Assembly: GCA_913048385.1 (NCBI GenBank)
Contig: CAJWVZ010000014.1
Span: 1-64,000 of the forward strand
Direction of reading: 5' to 3'
DNA length: 64,000 bases
Source: an uncultured Gammaproteobacteria bacterium
Lineage (GTDB): Bacteria; Pseudomonadota; Gammaproteobacteria; Pseudomonadales; Pseudohongiellaceae
Position 1 is the stretch's first letter; each line of letters begins with the position of its first letter. The notes beneath the pieces were generated by a model. That model did no database searches. It had not been told where the DNA came from and was given only the letters and a program-made list of their open reading frames with translations. Of the stretch, positions 18,774 to 28,512 are shown piece by piece. Position numbers and translations under genes: made by a program.

Positions 18774-18883
18774 CTATTATGCGGCCTTTTTATGTCCAAC
18801 GGATGACGCGCACTTCCAGGTTCTATTAAGCTCATTGAGAGGGTATCCATGCATCCTCCAGTTACAGCTAATCCTAAAGCAAT

Positions 18884-19561
18884 TCATCCTTTTTCTTTTA
18901 AATTCTTTAACGCCATACTCGCCGCCATCTGTTCAGCTGCACGCTTGGTGCTCCCTTTGCCAAAAAAAGATCCGCTGGGCCCAGTTATAACGCACTCAAC
19001 ACGAAAAACTTGCTCATGCGCAGCACCGTCAACACTACGCACCAAGTATTTGGGTAATGGCTTTCCTGAACCCTGTTGAAATTCTTGGAGCTCCGTTTTA
19101 GGATCTCGATTATTCTTTCGCCCGGAGTGGCCGCAAGGATCCTGACCAACCAATCTATTGACAAATCCGCTACACGCATCAACCCCCCCGTCAAGATAAA
19201 CGGCACCAATAATTGCCTCCACAGCGTCTGCCAGGACAGAGTCACGGTCTCGCCCACCACTATTTTCTTCCCCCAGACCCAAATAAAGATGGTCACCAAT
19301 TCCTATGTCTCTGGCTGTGATAGCTAAAGCTTCTTTATTAACAAGCGTTGACCGAATCCGAGTTAAATCACCTTCATGGAGGTCGGGATATAATTGATAG
19401 ATCCTGCGAGCAACCAGGAAGCCCAATAAAGCGTCTCCCAAAAATTCTAACCGCTCGTTATGACTTCTATTGCAACTTCGGTGTGTAAGTGCACGCGTAA
19501 GCAGGCTAAGATCATTAAAGTGATAACCTAATATCACTTGCAGTTTCTGCAATTCAGGCAT
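18884..19561 (-). CDS. rnc: Ribonuclease III
   Basis: RNase III cleaves double-stranded RNA in rRNA processing and mRNA decay. The protein has 225 residues. The catalytic signature NERLEFLGDALLGF (about residues 35-48) and the second acidic site DAVEAIIGAVYLDGG are intact. The C-terminal double-strand RNA-binding domain begins DPKTELQEF and ends in KRAAEQMAASMAL. I choose ATG 19561; TTG 19567, abutting the lepB stop, is the alternative. It lies immediately downstream of lepB. Confidence 0.95.
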   Translation of the reverse strand: MPELQKLQVILGYHFNDLSLLTRALTHRSCNRSHNERLEFLGDALLGFLVARRIYQLYPDLHEGDLTRIRSTLVNKEALAITARDIGIGDHLYLGLGEENSGGRDRDSVLADAVEAIIGAVYLDGGVDACSGFVNRLVGQDPCGHSGRKNNRDPKTELQEFQQGSGKPLPKYLVRSVDGAAHEQVFRVECVITGPSGSFFGKGSTKRAAEQMAASMALKNLKEKG

Positions 19562-19567
19562 TCGCAA

Positions 19568-20407
19568 CTACTCAAGCATTCGGTTATTACTAAAAGTAGG
19601 CAAATTTAAACCGGCGTCCTTATGCATCCAAACGGCAAACGCACGTCCAACTATTTTGTCTTCGCTGACTACCCCCCAAACCCTGCTATCCATACTATTA
19701 TCTCGATTATCACCCATCATAAAATAATGTCCTGGTGGCACTATCCATGAGTTTCTCCCACGATTCGCGGGGACCAAGTCGATATACTGAGTAACGTGTG
19801 AAACATCACCTAAAATTTCCTTATGCAAAGTCCCATTCAGTGAATTCTCACCATACTGTATCGCAATATTTGAATCATATTCTTTATCTACGGGTTCTCC
19901 ATTAATCATCAAAGCTTTATTTTCATATCGTATTGTATCTCCTGGCAATCCAACGACCCGCTTTACGTAGTATTTATTCTCATGAGGCGGAATAAAAACC
20001 ATTACCTCCCCACGCTGAGGATCGGAAACATCAAAAATCTTTGTTCCAATTACCGGCAGCCGTAATCCGTAAGCAAATTTATTTACAACAATAAAGTCTC
20101 CAATTTTAATAGTCGGTATCATCGAGCCTGTGGGAACCATAAAGGGTTCAAATAAAAACGAACGCAGAACCAAAACAAACATCAGCACTGGGAAAAATGA
20201 TTTTGCGTACTCAGTAAAAATAGGTTGTTTTAATATTTCCTCAAGCTCCGCTTCACGAACAGTTTTTGCAACTCTGGAACCATGGCCTTCTAAATATTTT
20301 TCTCCGGCTCTCGTCCGCGCACCGGATAAAAAAAGGTGGTCAAAGAGCCAGATCGCACCACAAAGCGCGACAAGACACACAAGCACCAACGACATATCTA
20401 TATCCAT
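19568..20407 (-). CDS. lepB: Signal peptidase I
   Basis: Leader peptidase removes signal peptides at the outer face of the inner membrane. The 279-residue protein has two N-terminal membrane segments (about residues 5-25 and 70-85), the catalytic Ser in PTGSMIPTI and the Lys in YYVKRVVGLPGD. It also has the DNRDNSMDSRVWG box. It lies between lepA and rnc. Many gene products in the right part of this window carry signal peptides that this enzyme would process. Confidence 0.96.
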   Translation of the reverse strand: MDIDMSLVLVCLVALCGAIWLFDHLFLSGARTRAGEKYLEGHGSRVAKTVREAELEEILKQPIFTEYAKSFFPVLMFVLVLRSFLFEPFMVPTGSMIPTIKIGDFIVVNKFAYGLRLPVIGTKIFDVSDPQRGEVMVFIPPHENKYYVKRVVGLPGDTIRYENKALMINGEPVDKEYDSNIAIQYGENSLNGTLHKEILGDVSHVTQYIDLVPANRGRNSWIVPPGHYFMMGDNRDNSMDSRVWGVVSEDKIVGRAFAVWMHKDAGLNLPTFSNNRMLE

Positions 20408-20461
20408 AAATTTTCTCTTTGTTAGCTGTAAAGGAACTAACCGTGTCTCATGTTTAAAAAC

Positions 20462-22276
20462 CTATCCATCTACTTTAAGGACCGCTAAAAATGCCTCTTG
20501 AGGCACTTCCACATTACCTACTTGTTTCATTCTTTTTTTACCCGCTTTCTGCTTCTCTAATAACTTCTTTTTCCGAGTAATATCACCACCATAACACTTT
20601 GCCGTAACATTCTTTCTTAAGGCCTTGACTGTCTGTCTTGCTATTACCTTTCCTCCGATCGCAGCTTGAATAGCTACATCATAAAGCTGCCGAGGAATTA
20701 ACTCTTTCATCTTTTCTACCAGGACTCTTCCTTTGCTCTCTGCATGGTCTCGGAAGACGATTAGCGCAAGTGCATCAACACGGTCACCGTTAATCAACAC
20801 GTCAAGACGAACGAGCTGAGCTTTTTCAAAACGTATAAATTGGTAGTCTAACGACGCATATCCTCGGCTGGTCGATTTGAGCCGGTCGAAAAAGTCCAAA
20901 ACCACTTCGTTCATGGGCAATTCGTATTTTAATGACACCTGCTTACCCACAAACTGAAGATCTTTTTGAACACCCCTTTTTTGCACGCAAAGCGTAATAA
21001 CATTTCCTAAATATTCATGAGGGACGAGGATATTAGCAACTACAATTGGCTCGCGCATTTCTTCTATCGAAGCTACCGCTGGAAGCCTCGATGGACTATC
21101 AACCATCACAACATCTCCGTTAGTCATGAGCACCTCATATATGACCGTCGGAGCAGTTGTTATCAGCGACAAGTTATACTCACGCTCCAAACGTTCCTGA
21201 ATAATCTCCATGTGCAACATGCCCAGAAAACCACAACGGAAACCAAACCCAAGCGCATCTGAATTTTCAGGCTCATACAAAAGTGACGCATCATTCAACG
21301 TCAGCTTACTCAATGCATCCCGAAAGCTTTCAAAATCCTCAGATGAAACCGGAAATAAACCGGCATAAACCTGAGGTTGTATTCGCTTAAAACCTTCTAA
21401 GGCATCAACATCTGGATTGCTTGCAAGAGCGATGGTATCTCCAACTGGCGCGCCTAAGATTTCTTTAACTCCGGCAACAATAAAACCAACCTCTCCCGCC
21501 GAAAGCGAAGGCATCTCATGGCGTTTAGGGGTGAACACACCAACGCTGTCAACTGTATGAACCTTTCCAATCGACTTTAGTATTATCTTATCGCCCTTTT
21601 TTAGTTTGCCCGCTACGACCCTCACGAGCGAGACCACACCCAAATAATTATCAAACCAAGAGTCAATAATTAAAGCCTGTAATTCTGACGCGCGGTCACC
21701 AACTGGAGCTGGAACTCGAGTAACAATATCTTCTAAAATATCATCTATCCCTAGACCACTTTTTGCACTTGCACAAACAGCCTCTTGAGCGTCTATCCCA
21801 ATAATTTCCTCGATTTCTATCCTCACACGCTCAGGATCCGCTTGAGGCAAATCCATCTTGTTCAAAACCGGTATCACTTCGAGTCCCTGTTCAATTGCGG
21901 TGTAACATGTCGCCACTGATTGAGCCTCAACCCCCTGACCTGCATCAACAACTAACAAAGCTCCCTCACATGCGGCGAGTGAGCGAGATACCTCGTAAGT
22001 AAAGTCCACGTGGCCGGGGGTATCAATGAAGTTTAGTTGGTAACGGTTGCCATCGAGTGCATTGTAATAGAGGGTAACGCTCTGGGCTTTAATGGTGATA
22101 CCACGCTCTCTCTCAATATCTAGCGTATCGAGAATTTGAGCCTCCATTTCGCGTTCCGAAATAGCACCACAGCGCTGAATAAAACGATCGGCCAGCGTAG
22201 ATTTCCCATGATCGATGTGAGCGATTATTGAGAAATTACGAATGTGTTCGAGGTCAGTCAAGAGACTATTCGCCAA
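20462..22276 (-). CDS. lepA: Elongation factor 4 (LepA), TTG start
   Basis: LepA is a ribosome-associated translational GTPase. The 604-residue protein is intact: G1 AHIDHGKST, switch [10 protein letters not shown]3 DTPGHVDF, G4 NKMDLP, domains II-V and the LepA-specific C-terminus [18 protein letters not shown]. No ATG exists near the expected start. Translation must begin at TTG 22276, or at TTG 22261, which would give an N-terminus closer to other LepA proteins. Neither has a strong ribosome-binding site. It is followed by lepB. Confidence 0.94.
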   Translation of the reverse strand: MANSLLTDLEHIRNFSIIAHIDHGKSTLADRFIQRCGAISEREMEAQILDTLDIERERGITIKAQSVTLYYNALDGNRYQLNFIDTPGHVDFTYEVSRSLAACEGALLVVDAGQGVEAQSVATCYTAIEQGLEVIPVLNKMDLPQADPERVRIEIEEIIGIDAQEAVCASAKSGLGIDDILEDIVTRVPAPVGDRASELQALIIDSWFDNYLGVVSLVRVVAGKLKKGDKIILKSIGKVHTVDSVGVFTPKRHEMPSLSAGEVGFIVAGVKEILGAPVGDTIALASNPDVDALEGFKRIQPQVYAGLFPVSSEDFESFRDALSKLTLNDASLLYEPENSDALGFGFRCGFLGMLHMEIIQERLEREYNLSLITTAPTVIYEVLMTNGDVVMVDSPSRLPAVASIEEMREPIVVANILVPHEYLGNVITLCVQKRGVQKDLQFVGKQVSLKYELPMNEVVLDFFDRLKSTSRGYASLDYQFIRFEKAQLVRLDVLINGDRVDALALIVFRDHAESKGRVLVEKMKELIPRQLYDVAIQAAIGGKVIARQTVKALRKNVTAKCYGGDITRKKKLLEKQKAGKKRMKQVGNVEVPQEAFLAVLKVDG

Positions 22277-22417
22277 TTAAAGCTGTTAGGTGCGAAAGAG
22301 TTCCGCGGAAGACCGGATCTTACACCAACTCCAATGGACTGTCAGTCCAAAAAAGTCTCACAAAAAGTAATCAATTTTCCTAGCAACTCTTAAAAACATT
22401 AAAAATTTGCACATCGT

Positions 22418-23833
22418 TCATTCAGCAAGCTCCAGAGCAAGAGTAGTGCCTTGACCCTCGCGTACAACTCGTACGGGGATATAACCGCTCCGGGGAAGAG
22501 ACTCAGCCACTCGAGCAAAACCTTCAACAGATGAAATTTCGCTTCGATTCAGCGCCACCACAACATCTCCCTCTCGGAGACCCGCTTCGGCGCCAGGCCC
22601 GGGGTTTAATTTCACAATCCTTACACCTTCAATTCCGGCCACCTCTTTGATATCTTCGCTGAGCTCTTCTACCAGAAAACCCAGCGGATTGACCCTTGCT
22701 GGCTGGACCGAGGTTTTGAAAGCGACGCCTTCATTTGTCGGAGAGCTGCCTAAAACAACGCTCGTCTTCTGCTGAACTCCCCCTCTGTAATAGATTAGCT
22801 CCGCCTCTGTGTTCGGCCTATACTGACCCACATAAAAAGGAAGATCTGTAAAATATTCAATGTCATGACCATTGAAACCAACAATAATATCTTCGTTTTT
22901 TATACCTGCATCACCTGCTGGGCTTCCGGGCATCACCCCGTCGACGAAGGCACCTCTCGGTATGTCCATGTCAAATATTTCAGCGAGGGCAAAATCTACC
23001 TCTCTCATTCTGACCCCAAGTAACCCTCTCTCCACGCGTCCGGCTTCTTTCAATTGCGAAATGACGTTCATTGCAACATTACTTGGTATTGAAAAAGAAA
23101 TCCCGTTAGAACCACCGGTGCTGCTGATAATCTGCGAATTTATTCCGATTACGTCACCCTGTAAATTAAATAACGGGCCACCTGAGTTACCTTGATTAAT
23201 TGCAACATCTGTCTGGATAAAAGCCATATAGTTGTAACTCGATCGCCCGGGAACTGATCGACCCTTTGCGCTGACGATCCCCGCCGCGGCCGAAAACTCA
23301 AGTCCAAAAGGAGACCCGATGGCTAAGACCCATTCTCCGACGCGAACAGCATCCGAATCGCCAAAGTCCACGAACGGAAGTGCCTCCGCATCTAACTTAA
23401 GTAAGGCAATGTCAGATGGCTCGTCCAACCCAATAATTTCAGCATCAAAAACTCGCCTATCGTTTAGGTGTACTCTTATTTCATCAGCACCAGAAACAAC
23501 ATGATTGTTTGTAATTACGAATCCGTCACTGGAGATGATAAACCCCGAACCGACTGCAGCGCGCCTCGGGGCTCTCAATGGAACCTGCCCTGAATCCTCT
23601 CCTGGAACCCCTCCAGGACCGAACTGCCTCAAAAGCTCGTCTATACTCCCGCGTTCCCCTGAGGCTTGCATTTCCACATTTCGCAGAGTTGAAATCTCCA
23701 CAATAGACGCGGAGTGCTTCTCAACCAAGTCCGCAAAGTTTGGGAGTTCTGCCCCATTTAACTTTGCGATAAGAAATACACCGCATAAAAAAGAGAGGAA
23801 AGTGCCTTTGAATGCACTGTAGAGATTTTTCAT
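22418..23833 (-). CDS. mucD: Periplasmic DegP/MucD-like serine protease
   Basis: This HtrA-family protease degrades or refolds misfolded envelope proteins. The 471-residue precursor has a signal peptide (residues about 1-27). The trypsin-like domain has His111 (TNNHVVSG), Asp141 (EPSDIALLK) and Ser217 (NQGNSGGPL), and two PDZ domains follow (about 265-355 and 385-465). Its position between the sigma-E genes and lepA is that of mucD in Pseudomonas. There is a 213-base gap to rseA instead of mucB and mucC. Confidence 0.94.
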   Translation of the reverse strand: MKNLYSAFKGTFLSFLCGVFLIAKLNGAELPNFADLVEKHSASIVEISTLRNVEMQASGERGSIDELLRQFGPGGVPGEDSGQVPLRAPRRAAVGSGFIISSDGFVITNNHVVSGADEIRVHLNDRRVFDAEIIGLDEPSDIALLKLDAEALPFVDFGDSDAVRVGEWVLAIGSPFGLEFSAAAGIVSAKGRSVPGRSSYNYMAFIQTDVAINQGNSGGPLFNLQGDVIGINSQIISSTGGSNGISFSIPSNVAMNVISQLKEAGRVERGLLGVRMREVDFALAEIFDMDIPRGAFVDGVMPGSPAGDAGIKNEDIIVGFNGHDIEYFTDLPFYVGQYRPNTEAELIYYRGGVQQKTSVVLGSSPTNEGVAFKTSVQPARVNPLGFLVEELSEDIKEVAGIEGVRIVKLNPGPGAEAGLREGDVVVALNRSEISSVEGFARVAESLPRSGYIPVRVVREGQGTTLALELAE

Positions 23834-24046
23834 AATTTTGTTCTCAACTGTTGATCGGTCAAAAGTATCTCAAGAGCTCAGTCTGAGTGAAGCATAAAAT
23901 GGACATCTTCAGCAGTTATTTGTGATGTACCACTTGCGAAAGCGCGCAATTAACGGGCCACTGCTTCTTGAACTGTCCATAACAACGCTGACACATTCTC
24001 GCCAGATCAACCACCGGTGTTACTTGGTTCAGTGGCCAGAACAAAC
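23834..24046. other. Gap where rseB/mucB and mucC would be expected
   Basis: These 213 bases separate rseA and mucD. I find no signal peptide, no LolA-like fold coding and no other recognisable remnant of RseB/MucB or MucC in any frame. A minus-strand frame of about 30 codons after rseA is too short to call. The gap probably holds only a mucD promoter, but no sigma-E motif is evident. Confidence 0.5.
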
Positions 24047-24637
24047 CTACCGGCTCGGGAAGTCGACTGTGTCATTAACGAGTCGATACAAGGGAGAGTC
24101 TCTCAAAGCTTCAATTGGCAACGGGCCGGTAGTCTCTGTTACTCCACCGTTAAAATTGATCCTTGATATGTACTCATCTAAGCGCTTTTTGGCGGCAGGA
24201 TCAATCCGATGTTCAGATTTAGAATATAACTCTAAATAACTAATATTATTGTTTTCTTCTATTGTTGAGGAAGAGTTTAAAACTACGGACTGCGTCTCTT
24301 CCAAAATCGGCAAGAAATAAGGCATCGAAAAAACAATGGCAAAAGCTACCGAAGCAGATATCGCAAGCTTCGCAACGCCAGACATCCATCGGGAATCTCT
24401 CCTACTCTTTTGCGGATTTTTCTCAATGTAATCCTTGATTCGATCAGAAAGCGAAAGAGACGGAATTACGTCGCGAGAATGGATAATGTCCTGAACCAAC
24501 GAATATCGACGCCACTTTTCTGCCAATTCCTTAGATTTATGAACATCAGCGACTAAGCGCCTTAACTCAAAGTCAGTTGCCTCCCCGTCGAGCAACGCGG
24601 AGAGAATTTCATTATCTGTCGAAACCATGCCTTCCAT
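24047..24637 (-). CDS. rseA: Sigma-E anti-sigma factor RseA/MucA-like
   Basis: This single-pass membrane protein is predicted to hold sigma-E inactive until it is cleaved by envelope-stress proteases. The 196-residue protein has the N-terminal anti-sigma domain (NEILSALLDGEATDFELRRL, WRRYSLVQDII), a membrane segment near residues 92-110 (LAISASVAFAIVFSMPYFL) and a periplasmic tail of about 85 residues. It lies downstream of rpoE with a 57-base gap. No RseB homologue follows, so a different protection of the periplasmic domain is inferred. Confidence 0.85.
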   Translation of the reverse strand: MEGMVSTDNEILSALLDGEATDFELRRLVADVHKSKELAEKWRRYSLVQDIIHSRDVIPSLSLSDRIKDYIEKNPQKSRRDSRWMSGVAKLAISASVAFAIVFSMPYFLPILEETQSVVLNSSSTIEENNNISYLELYSKSEHRIDPAAKKRLDEYISRINFNGGVTETTGPLPIEALRDSPLYRLVNDTVDFPSR

Positions 24638-24694
24638 CTGCCGCCCTCAATGAACCAATTATATGGGATTTCGCCTATATTCACTATTTCAAAA

Positions 24695-25258
24695 CTAGCT
24701 TAGGAAATCTTTAATTTTATTGTCTATTAAATCTCTAGCTCTAAAAATACGAGATCTTACGGTGCCAACAGGACATCCCATTACTTTCGTTATGTCGTCA
24801 TACGCCATCCCGTGAAACTCTCGAAGCGTGTAAGTCGTTCTCAGCTCTTCTGGCAAACCATCGATCGCTGATTCTATTACCAATTTAAGTTCAGCTGTCG
24901 AAAAAGTTTCTTCAGGACCCTCGTTATTCACTAATATGCTGCTCGTCTCTGCAACATCTAGCTCTATATCCGTTTGGGGCGGGCGACGACTCCGCGAAAT
25001 CAAATGATTTTTAGCCGTATTAACTGCAATTCTGTGCAGCCAAGTGTAAAACGAGCTATCACCACGGAAGGTTTTGATTGCCCGAAACGCCTTTATGAAC
25101 GATTCTTGACAAACATCCTCTATTTCCGATTTGTCAAAAATAAAGCGGCTCACCAACCCTGCTACCCTGCTTTGGTAACGCAGTACCAGTAAATTAAAAG
25201 CGGAGTTATTTCCAGCTAGAACCCTATTGACGAGCTGCTGATCCGTATCGTTCGACAT
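24695..25258 (-). CDS. rpoE: RNA polymerase sigma-E factor (RpoE/AlgU)
   Basis: This is an ECF-type sigma factor for envelope stress. The 187-residue protein shows region 2 (DVCQESFIKAFRAIKTFRGDSSFYTWLHRIAVNTAKNHL) and region 4 (LPEELRTTYTLREFHGMAYDDITKVMGCPVGTVRSRIFRAR), both very close to RpoE/AlgU. ATG 25258 with a CGGAGA site is chosen. The longer open frame would run through the promoter at 25322-25348 and cannot be the natural start. It is divergent from nadB, as in Pseudomonas and E. coli. Confidence 0.95.
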   Translation of the reverse strand: MSNDTDQQLVNRVLAGNNSAFNLLVLRYQSRVAGLVSRFIFDKSEIEDVCQESFIKAFRAIKTFRGDSSFYTWLHRIAVNTAKNHLISRSRRPPQTDIELDVAETSSILVNNEGPEETFSTAELKLVIESAIDGLPEELRTTYTLREFHGMAYDDITKVMGCPVGTVRSRIFRARDLIDNKIKDFLS

Positions 25259-25321
25259 TTGTCTCCGTTTTGTAACGCTGCTCCGATGAGCAAAAAACCT
25301 AGAAGCAAATGCATCTGATAA

Positions 25322-25348
25322 TCTGACAACATCAAGATGCAAAAGTTC
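25322..25348 (-). promoter_or_regulatory. Sigma-E-type autoregulatory promoter of rpoE
   Basis: On the minus strand GAACTT (25343-25348) is followed after exactly 16 bases by TCAGA (25322-25326), matching the sigma-E/AlgU consensus GAACTT-N16/17-TCTGA. It lies about 65 bases before the rpoE start, giving a short leader. Autoregulation of rpoE is known in related bacteria. Confidence 0.75.
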
Positions 25349-25418
25349 TCAAAAAAGTTAGAATCGGTTTAATTGGTATGCGAACAATATTCACATAAAA
25401 TACGAATCTCGACCAACT

Positions 25419-25445
25419 TTGAAAAGAAAAAATTTCTTGTATTAT
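25419..25445 (+). promoter_or_regulatory. Possible nadB promoter
   Basis: TTGAAA (25419-25424) is followed by TATTAT (25440-25445), with a short 15-base spacer and a TTG just before the -10. An overlapping TATAAA at 25443 gives an 18-base spacer. It lies about 40 bases upstream of the nadB ATG in AT-rich DNA, so a chance match is possible. Confidence 0.35.
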
Positions 25446-25485
25446 AAAAATTAACATCAATATCAATTATTTAAAATACTTTACT

Positions 25486-27150
25486 ATGGTAGATTCTGCG
25501 CTCAATGACAATACCAGATTCGATGTGATCGTAATCGGCAGCGGAGCTGCTGGGCTAACACTCGCGCTGCGCGCTGCTGATCATTGCTCAGTAGCAGTGC
25601 TCAGCAAAGGCGACCTCCACCAAGGAGCGACTTTTTACGCGCAAGGGGGAATTGCCGCCGTCCTGGACGAAACCGATAGCACTGAATCACACGCAAGTGA
25701 TACCTATGTGGCTGGTGCTAATCTCGGCGACCCCGAAATAATTAGATACATCGTCGAGGGCAGTGCAACGGCTGTCGAATGGCTTATAGATCAGGGCGTC
25801 CCCTTCACAACCAAGGCTGAGATCGCAGACGGTTCAAGCGCCAATTCAGACAACAGCAAAAAGGTTCAACCAGCCTCCCTTCATTTAACAAAAGAGGGCG
25901 GCCACACTCATCACAGGATCATTCATGCAACTGATGCGACTGGAAAAGCAATTTTTCAAACATTACAGAAAAAAGCAGCAAAACATCCTAACATTAAGCT
26001 AATCGAGGGAAGCACTGCGATTGACTTGATAACTCAGACCCAACTTCTAAACAAAACCTGCGTGGGGGCTTATGTACTCGATCAAGCCACAGGGAATGTG
26101 CAATTGATGTCTAGTAAATTTGTAGTTCTTGCTACAGGTGGCGCTAGCAAGGCTTACCTCTACACCTCTAATCCGGATGGAGCAAGTGGCGATGGCATCG
26201 CAATCGGTTGGCGCGCTGGCTGCCGGGTAGCGAACCTAGAATTCAACCAATTTCATCCAACATGCCTATACCATCCTCACGCTAAATCATTTCTCATCAC
26301 GGAAGCCCTGAGGGGAGAAGGTGCCAAATTGGAACTTCCAGATGGTAAACGCTTCATGGCAATGTTTGATAATCGAGAGGAGTTAGCGCCTCGAGACATC
26401 GTCGCTCGAGCCATCGATCATGAGATGAAACGCTTAGGGTGCGACTGTGTGTTTTTAAATATTTCAGACAAACCTGCAAACTTTATAATCGAAAGATTTC
26501 CCACAATTTATAAAAAATGCCTCACACTGGGAATTGATATAACAAAAGACAGGATTCCAGTAGTTCCCGCTGCGCATTACACTTGCGGAGGAATTATGGT
26601 GGACCGTAACGGTATGACTGACATTACAAACCTTTATGCAATCGGAGAGACAAGTCACACCGGCCTTCACGGCGCAAACAGAATGGCAAGCAACTCTCTA
26701 CTAGAATGTTTCGTAATGTCTTTTGCGGCGGCGCGAGACATCAAAGGCCGAATCGACCAGACCTCATTCAGCGGAACACTGAGGCCGTGGGACGACAGTC
26801 GCGTCAGGTACCCTGATGACGAAACTTTAGTCGCACATAACTGGGAGGAGCTCCGTCGGTGCATGTGGAATTTTGTTGGTATCGTGCGCAATAACGAACG
26901 TCTCAAAAGAGCTAAGCGACGGATAACATTAATACAGGGCGAGATTCAGGAACACTACGAAAAACATCGCGTTACCAATGACTTACTCGAGCTTCGAAAC
27001 TTGATTCTTGTTTCTTCGTTAATCATAGACTCTGCGCTGTCGCGGAAAGAAAGCCGAGGACTGCACTACAATTTAGATTACCCAAAAATCTTAGACAGAG
27101 CTGAAAATACAATACTCACGCCCACCAGCGGTCGTAGGGAAGACTCATGA
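25486..27150 (+). CDS. nadB: L-aspartate oxidase
   Basis: NadB oxidises L-aspartate to iminoaspartate, the first step of de novo NAD synthesis. The 554-residue flavoprotein shows the FAD-binding VIVIGSGAAGLTLALRAA, then LSKGDLHQGATFYAQGGIAA, EFNQFHPTCLY, the catalytic-loop Arg in EALRGEGAKL, and PAAHYTCGGIMVD with ETSHTGLHGANRMASNSLLE. A C-terminal helical cap follows. It diverges from rpoE and converges on sdhE with a 23-base gap. Confidence 0.96.
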   Translation: MVDSALNDNTRFDVIVIGSGAAGLTLALRAADHCSVAVLSKGDLHQGATFYAQGGIAAVLDETDSTESHASDTYVAGANLGDPEIIRYIVEGSATAVEWLIDQGVPFTTKAEIADGSSANSDNSKKVQPASLHLTKEGGHTHHRIIHATDATGKAIFQTLQKKAAKHPNIKLIEGSTAIDLITQTQLLNKTCVGAYVLDQATGNVQLMSSKFVVLATGGASKAYLYTSNPDGASGDGIAIGWRAGCRVANLEFNQFHPTCLYHPHAKSFLITEALRGEGAKLELPDGKRFMAMFDNREELAPRDIVARAIDHEMKRLGCDCVFLNISDKPANFIIERFPTIYKKCLTLGIDITKDRIPVVPAAHYTCGGIMVDRNGMTDITNLYAIGETSHTGLHGANRMASNSLLECFVMSFAAARDIKGRIDQTSFSGTLRPWDDSRVRYPDDETLVAHNWEELRRCMWNFVGIVRNNERLKRAKRRITLIQGEIQEHYEKHRVTNDLLELRNLILVSSLIIDSALSRKESRGLHYNLDYPKILDRAENTILTPTSGRREDS

Positions 27151-27173
27151 GTAACTAGGAACAAAATCCGACC

Positions 27174-27434
27174 TTATTTTTGACCTCCGAAAGAATTTTC
27201 GATCAGAATACGGTCTATTATTTTCTCAAAACGCAGTTCAGAGGGCTCTTGACCGATCACTAGCCAATCCCATAGGTTTTGATCCTCTTCAGCCAGAAGA
27301 TCTCTGTAGAGAAGTTGCTCCTCATAAGAAAGGCTCGCAAAAATATTTTGTGAGAATGGAACGAGTAGCAAATCAAGTTCAAGCATTCCGCGACGACTAT
27401 GCCAAAATATTTTTCGTGGATTCAGCTTTTCCAT
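27174..27434 (-). CDS. sdhE: FAD assembly factor SdhE
   Basis: This small cytosolic protein helps covalent flavinylation of succinate dehydrogenase and fumarate reductase. The 86-residue sequence has the hallmark RRGMLELD (residues about 14-21), the YEEQLLYRDLLAEEDQNLWDWL helices and the usual length. It diverges from ygfZ. This sdhE-ygfZ pairing, next to nadB, is frequent in gammaproteobacteria. Confidence 0.93.
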   Translation of the reverse strand: MEKLNPRKIFWHSRRGMLELDLLLVPFSQNIFASLSYEEQLLYRDLLAEEDQNLWDWLVIGQEPSELRFEKIIDRILIENSFGGQK

Positions 27435-27562
27435 TCGGCTTTTCTCACAGTATAAAAATTGATTAATTTTGTTACGTTTTTCCGAAAGGTCTAGGTCTCA
27501 ATTTTAACCAAATTAGCTTACAATAACCGCTATTAAACGCTTAGATATATTCCGAGATTTAA

Positions 27563-28477
27563 ATGTCATTACAAATTCTTCAACTCCGTCGCGACTTCCT
27601 GCGGGTCAGCGGCGAAGACACACGAGTCTTCCTGCAAGGTCAGGTTACCTGCGACGTTGAGAAAATAACCGCTACCAAAGCTATTCGTGGCGCTCTATGC
27701 AACATAAAAGGAAGAGTCATCGCTGATTTTATTGCCTTACAAATAGACGATGAAATTATACTGCAATGCAACGATGGTATGGGAAAAATCCTGCACGCGA
27801 CTCTGCAAAAGTATGCGGTTTTTTCAAAAGTATCCATTACTCTCGACACCTCTTTACTGGCTATCGGATTAATCTCAGAGAAAACGGAGACTTTAAATAC
27901 CCTGAGAAAATCAATTAACTTGCCTGGAGAGCCCTTAAATGAAAGCGATGCTATCACTAACCAGAACTCAACAGCTATCTGCACTTCAGGTGTTTTAGCG
28001 CGCGAACAAATCTGGCTGCGAAATGGTTGCTTGCCTCCCGAACTCACCAAAACTCTGATTGAAGACGAAACTGATTGGACCAATCAGGATATCCTCTGCG
28101 GGATCGCCCATATCCATGAAAGAATCAGCGAGCAGTATACACCCCAGCTCCTCAACTATGACGTCTCACGCGTAATAGACTTCAAGAAGGGTTGCTACAC
28201 GGGACAGGAAGTCGTCGCAAGGATGTACTATCGAGGAACACCTAAAAAGCGATTGTTCTTGTTAAGCTCTAAAGCAAAAACCGGAAACAACATAGTCTCA
28301 ACTGATGGCTCGGAACATCAAATTATCGCTAAGAGTTTCGATGAATCCGGAGGACACTTTTTAGCTATTCTACCAGTAGCCATAGCAAAAGATGGCGCTG
28401 TGTTTAAGATCGATGATAAATACAACTCCGAGACATCAATAAAGACCCTCCCCTATGACTTTGATCGATCCAATTGA
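27563..28477 (+). CDS. ygfZ: Folate-dependent iron-sulfur cluster protein YgfZ
   Basis: YgfZ is a GcvT-like, folate-binding protein that supports certain [4Fe-4S] enzymes. The 304-residue protein carries the family motif KGCYTGQEVVAR (around residue 209) with its essential Cys. N-terminal FLQGQVTCDVE and GRVIADF and a C-terminal beta-barrel are also present. It is divergent from sdhE. Confidence 0.93.
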   Translation: MSLQILQLRRDFLRVSGEDTRVFLQGQVTCDVEKITATKAIRGALCNIKGRVIADFIALQIDDEIILQCNDGMGKILHATLQKYAVFSKVSITLDTSLLAIGLISEKTETLNTLRKSINLPGEPLNESDAITNQNSTAICTSGVLAREQIWLRNGCLPPELTKTLIEDETDWTNQDILCGIAHIHERISEQYTPQLLNYDVSRVIDFKKGCYTGQEVVARMYYRGTPKKRLFLLSSKAKTGNNIVSTDGSEHQIIAKSFDESGGHFLAILPVAIAKDGAVFKIDDKYNSETSIKTLPYDFDRSN

Positions 28478-28512
28478 TAAACATGTTCAGGGAATAAATC
28501 GCCACGCCAATT

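Noticed and set aside
23916-24070. Short minus-strand frame with cysteines in the rseA-mucD gap, considered as an rseB remnant
   Set aside because: It has no start codon with a ribosome-binding site and no similarity to RseB/MucB that I can see.
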